Shown in pieces: positions 50,134 to 59,767 of a stretch of DNA of 59,767 nucleotides. The notes below the pieces were generated by a model. That model was not told the origin of the DNA, searched no databases, and saw only the letters and a list, made by a program, of their open reading frames with translations. Position 1 is the stretch's first letter. Every line of letters begins with the position of its first letter. The translations under genes were made by a program, and so were the position numbers. This DNA is from Pyramidobacter sp. C12-8 (GTDB lineage Bacteria > Synergistota > Synergistia > Synergistales > Dethiosulfovibrionaceae): assembly GCF_002007215.1 (NCBI RefSeq), contig NZ_MUHX01000016.1, positions 1 through 59,767 of the forward strand, in the 5' to 3' direction.

Positions 50134-51300
50134 TTATCGTTTCTTTTGCCGAGGCGCGGGAGCTGAAGAGAGAAGTCCGGCGTAGAGTTGTTCGTGCATT
50201 TTTTGGAGGCGTTCGATGGCGTAGTTTTTGACCTTTTCCGAGGCCCGTCTGACGTGCTCTCGGCAAGGCGCGGGCGCGCCGAAAACGGCGTGGAACGCGT
50301 GTGCCAGCGCTTCCGTGTCGCCTACGGGCACGAGCGTGCCGCAGCCGCCGGCGAGCAGGTCGCGCGTGCCGCGGACGTCGGCGCCGATCGCCGGCGTGCC
50401 CATGGCCATGGCTTCCAGTATCGAACGGGGCAGACCTTCGCGTTCCGAGGGCAGCACGGCGGCGGCCGCGCCTTTGAGCAGCGCGGGGACGTCGTCGCGC
50501 TGGCCGAGGAAGTGGCAGCGTTTTTCGACGCCGCAGCGGCGGGCCAGCGCTTGCGTTTCCGCGAACAGCGGCCCCTGTCCGGCGAAGGCGAGATGAAGGC
50601 GCGGCTCCTCGATTCGTGCGAGCGCCCTGACGGCGTCGCGGTGGCGTTTGCCGGGATTGAACTCGGCGATCATGAGAAGGTAGAGCTCCTGCGGCATCAG
50701 CTGCATTTCCCGGCGCGCGGCGGCGACCTGCGCGTCGCTGACGGCGCCGCTGCTGTATCGCGATAGATCGACGCCGATCCCCGGCATCAAGGCGACGTTT
50801 TCGCGCGGAACGATGCGGTGTTTCTGCGCGGCGTCGTAGTCTTCGCGGTTGATGACGACCAAACGGTCTGTCCAGCGCCCGGCGAGTTTCTCGAGGGCGA
50901 TGAACAGGCCGTTTTTTATTTTCGAGTTGCCCTTGAAGAAATGAAAGCCGTGCGCGGTGTACACGACCTTGACCTGCCCCGCCGCGCGCAGGCCGCGCAG
51001 GGCGAAGCGGGCGACGAACGCCGCTACGGGCGTGTGGACGTGAACGATGTCGTATTTTTCGCGAGCGACCAGTTCGCGTACGGCGCGCGGCGCGCGCGCG
51101 AAATTATGCGGGTCGAGAGGGCGGCGTCCCCAGTCGACGGCGTAAAAACGATCGAAATGACTTTCCGCGGCGGGAAAGGGATCGCGCGCGTTGGCCATCG
51201 CGTCGACCTGCCAGCCTTGGGCGCGGAAATAATCGCCGTAAGGAAGCAGGAAGTCGCGCAGCGTTCTTTGGATCGTTGTCGCAATAAGAAGTTTTTTCAT
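50134..51300 (-). CDS. Family 4 glycosyltransferase
   Basis: The 388-residue GT-B protein begins KKLLIATTIQRTLRDFLLPYGDYF and has KYDIVHVHTPVAAFVAR, YTAHGFHFFKG, a GKRHRDAVRAL segment and the C-terminal nucleotide-sugar site PSEREGLPRSILEAMAMGTPAIGADVRGTRDLL (EX7E motif). It is the last gene of a three-gene minus-strand operon and overlaps the epimerase by 4 nt. It adds a sugar to a lipid-linked glycan; linkage unknown. Confidence 0.88.
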   Translation of the reverse strand: MKKLLIATTIQRTLRDFLLPYGDYFRAQGWQVDAMANARDPFPAAESHFDRFYAVDWGRRPLDPHNFARAPRAVRELVAREKYDIVHVHTPVAAFVARFALRGLRAAGQVKVVYTAHGFHFFKGNSKIKNGLFIALEKLAGRWTDRLVVINREDYDAAQKHRIVPRENVALMPGIGVDLSRYSSGAVSDAQVAAARREMQLMPQELYLLMIAEFNPGKRHRDAVRALARIEEPRLHLAFAGQGPLFAETQALARRCGVEKRCHFLGQRDDVPALLKGAAAAVLPSEREGLPRSILEAMAMGTPAIGADVRGTRDLLAGGCGTLVPVGDTEALAHAFHAVFGAPAPCREHVRRASEKVKNYAIERLQKMHEQLYAGLLSSAPAPRQKKR

Positions 51301-52169
51301 CGTAAATTCTCGAATGCGTTCAGCGTTTCCACGAGAGATTGCTCGAACGGCACGATATCGTACTCTTCGCATCGACTTAACTCCCGAGCGTAGCAGAGAG
51401 AGCCGAAGGCCTTGTCGACCGCCGGCGTGAAGCGGCGCAAAAAATACAGCGTGGGATTGAGAAGTCTCGTGAGAGTGATGTTCCGCCCCTGGAGCGCGCC
51501 CAGACGGCGCACCAGATCGGAAGTGCCGACATAAGCGCTGTTTTGCGGGAAGAACGTGCCGGAGTCCTCCCGGTCGACGATCAGGCGGAGCTGTTCGCAG
51601 AGGTTGCCGATATAGATCATGCTGCGGCGGTTTTCCACTTTGGGAAAAAGCGGCAGGCGGCGCGCGCATCCGATCAGCGCGGGAAAGTTCCCCCCGCAGC
51701 CCGGGCCGTAAATCAGAGGGGCGCGGACGACGGCGATCCTGAACGCCGGCGCGGCGAGCGCGGCGAGTCTCCCTTCGGCTTCCAGCTTTGACTGTCCGTA
51801 AATGTTCGACGGCGCGGGGACGGTCCCGGCCGCGATGATTTTTTCCTCTCCCGGCGGCGCGCTGTCGCCGTAAACGGCGATGCTGCTCATGAAGACGAAC
51901 TGTCCGACGCCCTCGCGACGCGCCTTGAGCGCGGTCTCCTCGGCGAGGTCGCGGTTGACGCGCCGATAAAACTCGTCGGGCGCGGCGGACAGGTGCGCGA
52001 TCCCCGCGCAGTGAATCAGGGCGTCGTAACCGGCGAAGCTGTGCCGGCGCCACTCCGCGCCGCGCAGGCTGACGAAGTCGGTCCGGTAGCGGCCGCCGAA
52101 GCGTTCCAGCCATCTGGCGAAAGAGCGTCCCACAAAGCTGCGGGCGCCGGCGACGAGAATTTTTTTCAT
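51297..52169 (-). CDS. NAD(P)-dependent sugar-nucleotide epimerase/dehydratase
   Basis: The 290-residue short-chain dehydrogenase of the extended type has the Rossmann glycine motif VAGARSFVGRSF (a GxxxxxG variant), ALIHCAGIAHLS, FMSSIAVYGDSAPP and the catalytic YGQSK (YxxxK). It probably converts a UDP-sugar for the transferases around it. It overlaps the downstream glycosyltransferase (ATGA) and follows the sugar transferase by 5 nt. Confidence 0.87.
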   Translation of the reverse strand: MKKILVAGARSFVGRSFARWLERFGGRYRTDFVSLRGAEWRRHSFAGYDALIHCAGIAHLSAAPDEFYRRVNRDLAEETALKARREGVGQFVFMSSIAVYGDSAPPGEEKIIAAGTVPAPSNIYGQSKLEAEGRLAALAAPAFRIAVVRAPLIYGPGCGGNFPALIGCARRLPLFPKVENRRSMIYIGNLCEQLRLIVDREDSGTFFPQNSAYVGTSDLVRRLGALQGRNITLTRLLNPTLYFLRRFTPAVDKAFGSLCYARELSRCEEYDIVPFEQSLVETLNAFENLR

Positions 52170-52174
52170 GGCGG

Positions 52175-52840
52175 TCAATCCTTCGCGCCTTTGATCTTTT
52201 CGAGCGCGCGGGGCCGCTTGATCTCCGTTGGCGGCGCGATGATCGTTTCCCCTTCGCCGGCGTCGATGCCGTTGCGGCGCAGGACGACGGCGGCGGTGCG
52301 CCAGAGGATCTTGAGGTCGAGCCACAGGCTGAGGCGGTCGACGTATTCGAGATCGTACTGGAGGCGCTTTTCCCAGCTCATGGCGTTGCGGCCGTTGATC
52401 TGGGCCAGTCCCGTGAGGCCCGGGCGGACGGAGTGGCGGCGCGCTTCCTCTTCGCTGAAGAGCGGTAAAAAATCGACCAGCAGCGGACGCGGCCCGACGA
52501 GGCTCATCTCGCCCTTGAGGACGTTCCACAGCTCGGGCAGTTCGTCGAGGCTCGAACGGCGCAGCCAGCGGCCGAACGGCGTGAGGCGCTCCCGGTCGGG
52601 CAGCGGGCGTCCCGAAGCGTCGACGGCCTGGCGCATGGAACGGAACTTGTAGTTCAGAAAAATCTTTTCGCCGCGCCCCGGGCGCGGCTGAGCGAAGACG
52701 ACGGGAGAGCCCAGCTCCCTTTTCACCCGCAGCGCGACCCGGATCATCAGCGGGGAAAAAATCAGCAGCGCCCCCAACGATCCGACGATATCCATAAGCC
52801 GCTTGAGCGGCAGATAACTTTTTCCGCTGATCAGGATCAT
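52175..52840 (-). CDS. Initiating sugar-phosphate transferase (WcaJ/PglC-like)
   Basis: The 221-residue protein has one N-terminal membrane segment (LMDIVGSLGALLIFSPLMIRVAL) and the bacterial sugar transferase domain. It has NYKFRSMRQAVD, SLDELPELWNVLKGEMSLVGPRP and RPGLTGLAQINGRNAMSWEKRLQYDLEYVDRLSL. It links a sugar-1-phosphate to undecaprenyl phosphate to start a glycan. ATG 52840 has GGAGG 8 nt upstream; ATG 52870 is also possible. First gene of the glycan operon. Confidence 0.9.
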   Translation of the reverse strand: MILISGKSYLPLKRLMDIVGSLGALLIFSPLMIRVALRVKRELGSPVVFAQPRPGRGEKIFLNYKFRSMRQAVDASGRPLPDRERLTPFGRWLRRSSLDELPELWNVLKGEMSLVGPRPLLVDFLPLFSEEEARRHSVRPGLTGLAQINGRNAMSWEKRLQYDLEYVDRLSLWLDLKILWRTAAVVLRRNGIDAGEGETIIAPPTEIKRPRALEKIKGAKD

Positions 52841-52934
52841 GTCTTTGGCCTCCGCGAAGATTTTTTTCATTATATCCCACCGGCCGCGAAATGGGGCGCG
52901 GTTCCTTCCCGCCGCGTTTCGTTTTGCCGCCGCC

Positions 52935-52962
52935 TTGATTTCTTCGGCGCTTCCTGTATGAT
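52935..52962 (+). promoter_or_regulatory. Sigma70 promoter of the UvrD-like helicase
   Basis: TTGATT (52935-52940), 16 nt, TATGAT (52957-52962). The -10 box includes the first ATG of the open frame, arguing that translation starts at TTG 52997. Confidence 0.6.
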
Positions 52963-52996
52963 GATTGGTATTCGTGGAAGAAAGGGGGCGGCGGCG

Positions 52997-55150
52997 TTGG
53001 AAGACATTCTCGAAGGGCTGAGCGCGGCCCAGCGCGAGGCCGTGACGGCGACGGAAGGTTACGTGCGCGTCATCGCCGGCGCCGGATCGGGCAAGACGCG
53101 CGCCCTGTCGCGGCGCTTCGCCTGGCTGGTGGAAGGGCTGGGCGTGATGCCTGGGCACATCCTCTGCGTCACCTTCAGCAACAAGTCGGCCAACGAAATG
53201 CGCCAGCGCATCCACGCGCTCACCGGCGACAACGACACGGGCTACGTCAACACGTTTCACGGCTTCTGCGTCTCCGTCCTGCAGGAGGACAGCCACGCCG
53301 TGCAGTATCCGAAAAGCTTCATCGTCCTCGACAACTCCGACATCGACGACATCCTCAGGATCGTTTACGCCGAGCGCGGCCTGACGCTGCGCGACATGAC
53401 TTTCGCCGAGGCGCGCGACATGTTCGAGATCCGCAAGCTCTTCAAGGAACCGCTGTACTGCCGCGACCTGATCGCCCTGCCGCTGGAGCGGCTGCGCAAA
53501 AAGTACGAGGAAGCCGCGGAGCCGTCGGACATTTTGTTTTACGGCTATCTCTATCAGCAGAAGAAATGCTTCGGCCTCGACTACAACGACCTGATCGTCT
53601 TCACGCTGCACATCTTCGAGCGCGAGCCCGAGATCCGCCGCAAGTGGCAGCAGCGCCTCGAATATATCATGATCGACGAGTTCCAGGATATCGACGGGCT
53701 CCAGTACCGCCTCATGGAAGCCCTTTGCGGCTTTCACAAGAACCTGTTCGTCGTCGGCGACCCCGACCAGACCATCTACACCTGGCGCGGCGCCAGCGTC
53801 AGGTACCTGCTCGATTTCGACGCCCGCCACCCGGGCACGCGCACGATCATGATGATGGAAAATTACCGCTCCACGCCGCAGATCCTCGCGGCCGCCAACA
53901 GCCTGATCGACAAGAACGAGACGCGCGTCAAAAAAGACCTGCTCCCCGTGCGCGCCCCCGGCGCCCCGGTGCGCTGCTTCCACGGCGAGACGGCGGAGGA
54001 CGAGGCGCGCTGGATCGCCGCCGAGATCAAAAAGCTCCGCGAAGCGGACGCGCCCTACAAGTCGTGCGCGGTGCTGTATCGCGCCCATTACCTGACGCGC
54101 AGCCTGGAAGCGGCGTTTTTGAAGGAGAAGATCCCCTACACGATCTACGCCGGCGTGCAGTTCTACGACCGCGCCGAGATCAAGGACGCGCTCGCCTACC
54201 TGCGCCTGGTCGCCTACCGCGACGACCTCGCCTTCCGCCGCGTGGTCAACGCGCCGCGGCGCAACATGGGCGCGCGGCGCATGGCCTTTTTGGAAGAACA
54301 GGCGGCGTCTCGCGGCTGCTCGCTGTGGGAGGCGCTGACCGCGACGCTGGACGAGGAGATCTTCAAGGGCACCCGCGCCGCCGCCTTCGTGAGCCTGATC
54401 GAACGGTTTGCCGCCGCCGGCCCGGCCTTGCCCGTGTCGGAAGCGCTGTCCGGACTCCTCGACGAAAGCGGCTACGAAGCGATGCTGCGCACCGAGGGAG
54501 CTCAGCAGCGCCTCGACAATCTGGCCGAGTTGAAACAGTCCGTCCACGAGTACGAGACGACCTGCGGCGAGGAAAGCGGCGTCGCCGATTACCTCCGCCG
54601 CGCGGCGCTGTTCACCGACGGCGACCGCGCCGAGTCGGCCGACACGGTGCGCTTCATGACCGTGCACGCGGCCAAGGGACTGGAATTTCCCCACGTGTTC
54701 CTGTGCGGCATGAACGAAGGCGTGTTCCCGACGCGCCGCACGCGCACGCTGCACGCGATGGAGGAGGAGCGCCGCCTCGCCTTCGTCGCCGTGACCCGCG
54801 CCCGCGACGCCCTCTGCCTGACGGAAGCCGACGGCCGCACGCTGGACGGTTCGCCGCGCTATCCGAGCCGCTTCATCCTCGACATCGACCAGGGACTTCT
54901 GCAGTACGTCACGCCGCCGCGTCCCGGCCTGATCGAAGAGGCCCGATACCGCATCGCCGAGAGCGAAAAGCAGCTGCGCCGCGACAGCCGGATCGAGGCG
55001 CTGCCGCTAGGTACGGCTGTGACGCACCCGGTTTTCGGTCCCGGCGTGATCGTCGAAGCGGATGCGGGCGAACTGTGCTACACGGTGCGCTTCGACCGCC
55101 TCGCCACGCCGCGCCGCCTCAGCTTCAAAGCGCCGCTGACCAAGGTGTAG
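52997..55150 (+). CDS. UvrD/PcrA-like superfamily 1 DNA helicase
   Basis: The 717-residue helicase carries the SF1A motifs in order: AGAGSGKTRALSRR (Walker A), FSNKSANEMRQR, IMIDEFQDIDGLQ (Walker B), VGDPDQTIYTWRGAS, ENYRSTPQIL, TVHAAKGLEFPHVFLCGMNEGVFP and EEERRLAFVAVTRARDALCL. A C-terminal beta domain (VTHPVFGPGVIVEADAGELCYTVRFD) is like that of PcrA/UvrD. It unwinds DNA 3' to 5' in repair and replication restart. TTG 52997 is chosen because of AAAGGGGG upstream and the promoter position. Confidence 0.92.
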   Translation: MEDILEGLSAAQREAVTATEGYVRVIAGAGSGKTRALSRRFAWLVEGLGVMPGHILCVTFSNKSANEMRQRIHALTGDNDTGYVNTFHGFCVSVLQEDSHAVQYPKSFIVLDNSDIDDILRIVYAERGLTLRDMTFAEARDMFEIRKLFKEPLYCRDLIALPLERLRKKYEEAAEPSDILFYGYLYQQKKCFGLDYNDLIVFTLHIFEREPEIRRKWQQRLEYIMIDEFQDIDGLQYRLMEALCGFHKNLFVVGDPDQTIYTWRGASVRYLLDFDARHPGTRTIMMMENYRSTPQILAAANSLIDKNETRVKKDLLPVRAPGAPVRCFHGETAEDEARWIAAEIKKLREADAPYKSCAVLYRAHYLTRSLEAAFLKEKIPYTIYAGVQFYDRAEIKDALAYLRLVAYRDDLAFRRVVNAPRRNMGARRMAFLEEQAASRGCSLWEALTATLDEEIFKGTRAAAFVSLIERFAAAGPALPVSEALSGLLDESGYEAMLRTEGAQQRLDNLAELKQSVHEYETTCGEESGVADYLRRAALFTDGDRAESADTVRFMTVHAAKGLEFPHVFLCGMNEGVFPTRRTRTLHAMEEERRLAFVAVTRARDALCLTEADGRTLDGSPRYPSRFILDIDQGLLQYVTPPRPGLIEEARYRIAESEKQLRRDSRIEALPLGTAVTHPVFGPGVIVEADAGELCYTVRFDRLATPRRLSFKAPLTKV

Positions 55151-55196
55151 CCCGCGCGTTTTGACGAGCCGGGCATGTTCGATGCGCGAATATTCG

Positions 55197-55702
55197 ATCC
55201 AAGAGCAACGAAGTCGAGTGGAAAACCTTATCAGGAGATTTCCAGCCAAGACATTTACGCGGGCGAATGTTTAAGCGGTTGACATACATTTGGATGATTT
55301 CGTCGGGTATCTCCGTAACATCCCTCTTTAATTGGGAAAATATCCCCTCAAAAGCCCGTCGGTGTTCTCGTTCGTTCCTCTCCGTCATGGTTGATGCGGC
55401 TCGGGATAATAGAGCTTGATCCCTTCAAGACCGGCGCTGATCTGTTCGCAGTTGGAGAACTCGCAGCCACGGTCGGGGGCAACGCTCTTATGCGGCGGGT
55501 CTTTCAGCAGGTCGATGACGGTCCTGGCGACGCAGTCGGCGGTCTTGCTCTCCGCCTTGCGGCACAGAAGCATACGGCTCTTTCGGTCGACCAGAGCGGC
55601 ACGACAGGCTTTCCCTATTGTGCCGCACACGGTATCGGCTTCCCAGCCGCCCAACCGCCGTCTTTCATTGGCGACCTTGGGACGCTGGGTAAGCTTGAAC
55701 AT
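55197..55702 (-). pseudogene. Degenerate IS30-family transposase fragment
   Basis: Minus-strand remains encode the catalytic core GGWEADTVCGTIGK, ALVDRKSRMLL and LYYPEPHQP, then in the same frame a TGA stop where IS30 transposases have Trp, followed by RRGTNENTDGLLRGYFPN. A further frame change leads to DEIIQMYVNRLNIRPRKCLGWKSPDKVF. The N-terminal DNA-binding part is missing. The copy is dead: truncated, with a nonsense codon and a frameshift. It sits between the helicase and hydrolase genes. Confidence 0.88.
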
Positions 55703-55738
55703 GAGTGGAACATTTTATGAAAAGAAGTGGATGGAACG

Positions 55739-56463
55739 ATGGACGCGGGGATGAGAGAAGAACGGCTCGAGATCGACGGCATTCCCATTTTGATCCGTGG
55801 AGAGGCGGCTGAAAAGGCGTTTTTGATGATCCACGGTCGGGGCGGCTGCAAAGAAGAGTGCCGCGATTTTTCGGGATTGGCGGCGAGCCGGGGCTGGCAG
55901 ACGGCGGCGCTCGATCTGCCGGGGCACGGCGAGCGCCGCGGAGAGCGGAGCGGCCTTGTGCCCTGGAATGCTGTGCCGGAACTTAAGAGGGTGACGCGCT
56001 GGGCGCGTTGCCGGTGGGAATCGGTCGCCCTACGCGCGGTCAGCATCGGCGCGTGGCTTGCCATGCTGGCTTGCGCCGACGAGAAACTGTCCGGCGTCCT
56101 TTTCGTTTCGCCGCTGCTCGATATGGCCGGTTTGATCCGCAGGATGATGCAACGCGCCAGAGTGAGCGAGGAGCGTCTGCGCCGCGAAAAAATCGTCCGC
56201 GCGGCGACGGGGGAGGAGCTTTCATGGCCGTATTACGAATACGCGCGGCAGCATCCGGCAAGCGTCTGGCGTCAGCCGTGCGAAATTCTCTTGGCAGGCC
56301 GTGACGAATTGACGGACCGCGGCGCCGTGGAAAAGTTCGCGATGGCTTCGGGCGGCCGCGTGACGGTGATGGAAACAGGAGAACATTGGTTCCATACGCC
56401 GGAACAAACGGCTTTCATGCATCGCTGGGAAGAACGGGCGCTTGCCCGGCTGGAGGTTTTATC

Positions 56464-56467
<4 letters not shown>
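55739..56467 (+). CDS. Alpha/beta hydrolase-fold protein
   Basis: The product of about 242 residues has FLMIHGRGGCKEECRDF with the oxyanion-type HGRGG, LDLPGHGER, a nucleophile elbow AVSIGAWLAML in place of the GxSxG consensus, the acid loop LLAGRDELTD and GEHWFHTPEQ with the catalytic histidine. The altered elbow still provides a serine. GTG 55727, ATG 55739 and ATG 55751 are possible starts. It overlaps the next gene by 4 nt, joining it to the tatD-tgt-sua5 operon. Substrate unknown. Confidence 0.82.
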
Positions 56468-59330
<2,863 letters not shown>

Positions 59331-59333
59331 GAC

Positions 59334-59380
59334 GAAAAAAAATTTCAGGCTTCCCGTTCGGAAGCCGGAAATTTTTTGGT
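59334..59380 (+). terminator. Terminator of the tatD-tgt-sua5 operon
   Basis: AAATTTCAGGCTTCC pairs with GGAAGCCGGAAATTT around CGTTC (one mismatch). T6 follows. Confidence 0.85.
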
Positions 59381-59390
59381 AAATTTTCAG

Positions 59391-59633
59391 AGTAAATGCA
59401 ACCTCGTCAAAGTAAATGCGACGGGGTTGCATTTACTTTGACAGGACAAAAGCAGCAAGCAGTCATTACGAACACATAATAACGATCAAGATTGCGCTAA
59501 CGGAACAAATTCAAGGGGATGAAAAGCTGTTACGAGGAAATTGTCCGAAAAAAGTGCATACAAAAGTGATCCTCAACTGAAAGCAAAATTTTCAGTTCAG
59601 AGTTAATGCAATCAAGAAATTAAAAAGGAGCCG
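59391..59633. repeat. IS30-associated short repeats and insertion-sequence end
   Basis: The decamer AGTAAATGCA or a one-base variant occurs at 59391-59400, 59411-59420, inverted at 59428-59437, and at 59601-59610 (AGTTAATGCA); one more is inside the transposase gene (59699-59708). An inverted pair near 59391-59440 looks like an insertion-sequence end. No gene is supported here. Confidence 0.5.
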
Positions 59634-59767
59634 TTATTTACCGGCGAGAAGAGTCCGCTTTAAACAGATATCCTGTGGCGGAATAAGTTCGAGTCCGAGT
59701 AAATGCAATACATCCTCGCCATACAGGTTGATAAAGATCTCTGCAGGAGATTTTCCGTTAAATTTTT
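59634..59767 (-). CDS. IS30-family transposase, C-terminal end (partial)
   Basis: Only the last 44 codons or so lie in the window; the rest is beyond 59767. The visible part reads KFNGKSPAEIFINLYGEDVL, HLLGLELIPPQ and DICLKRTLLAGK before TAA (59634-59636). The pattern resembles IS30-group transposase C-termini. The frame is open, so the copy may be intact. Terminal repeats of the element probably lie to its left. Confidence 0.6.
   Translation of the reverse strand, partial: KFNGKSPAEIFINLYGEDVLHLLGLELIPPQDICLKRTLLAGK

Noticed and set aside
53566-55164. 532-residue plus-strand frame inside the helicase
   Set aside because: Arg/Pro-rich shifted frame of the UvrD-like gene, which itself has all helicase motifs.

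Overview
High-GC bacterial chromosome segment of about 60 kb, with no rRNA, tRNA or CRISPR array seen. Gene content points to an anaerobic, asaccharolytic, diderm fermenter of amino and organic acids, most likely Synergistota (a Pyramidobacter-like organism). This is an inference from an OmpH/Skp-like periplasmic protein, many Na+- or H+-coupled carboxylate carriers, citrate-lyase and PrpD/PrpF-type acid metabolism, and a ferredoxin-type membrane hydrogenase. GTG and TTG starts are common. Two parS-like sites (6083-6098, 45055-45070) suggest the window lies in the origin-proximal part of the chromosome.

Region 1 (1-8 kb): an OmpH/Skp-like protein, then two LysR-regulated catabolic units: aminotransferase, RraA-like protein and DAACS symporter (1.8-4.9 kb), and an IlvD/Edd dehydratase (6.3-8.0 kb). 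Region 2 (8-11.6 kb, minus strand): an operon of NhaC antiporter, PHP phosphatase and PLP aminotransferase behind a near-consensus promoter. Region 3 (11.8-29.2 kb): an organic-acid island. It holds citDEF lyase genes, a nitroreductase, a PrpF isomerase, a LysR regulator, three MmgE/PrpD paralogs, two amidohydrolases, a LeuCD-type hydro-lyase, an RpiR regulator, a DJ-1/PfpI protein and an SLC13-type carrier. Part of it (about 20.3-22.8 kb, and the nitroreductase) is visibly AT-richer and probably acquired.

Region 4 (29.9-39.4 kb): a MarR regulator, a 55-residue zinc-ribbon protein, then fourteen tightly packed genes that match, in order, the fourteen subunits of the archaeal membrane-bound hydrogenase Mbh (Mrp-like antiporter module followed by [NiFe] module). 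The large subunit keeps both Ni-binding CxxC pairs, so it should evolve H2 from reduced ferredoxin while driving ion transport. This would complement the carboxylate and amino-acid fermentation upstream, where the exported ion could power the DAACS, NhaC and SLC13 carriers.

Region 5 (39.5-49.3 kb): tandem mgtE genes (the first behind a hairpin that buries its ribosome site), an MFS carrier, a poly-gamma-glutamate-system-like protein, a PfkB kinase, a TPP riboswitch with thiT, a secreted hypothetical protein and an RlmI-type methyltransferase. Region 6 (49.3-59.3 kb): a small surface-glycan cluster, a UvrD-like helicase, a decayed IS30 transposase, an alpha/beta hydrolase and a tatD-tgt-sua5 operon. 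The window ends inside a second IS30-type transposase. A structured repeat of about 160 bp with terminal inverted repeats occurs twice (29487-29645, 39591-39750), flanking the hydrogenase locus.
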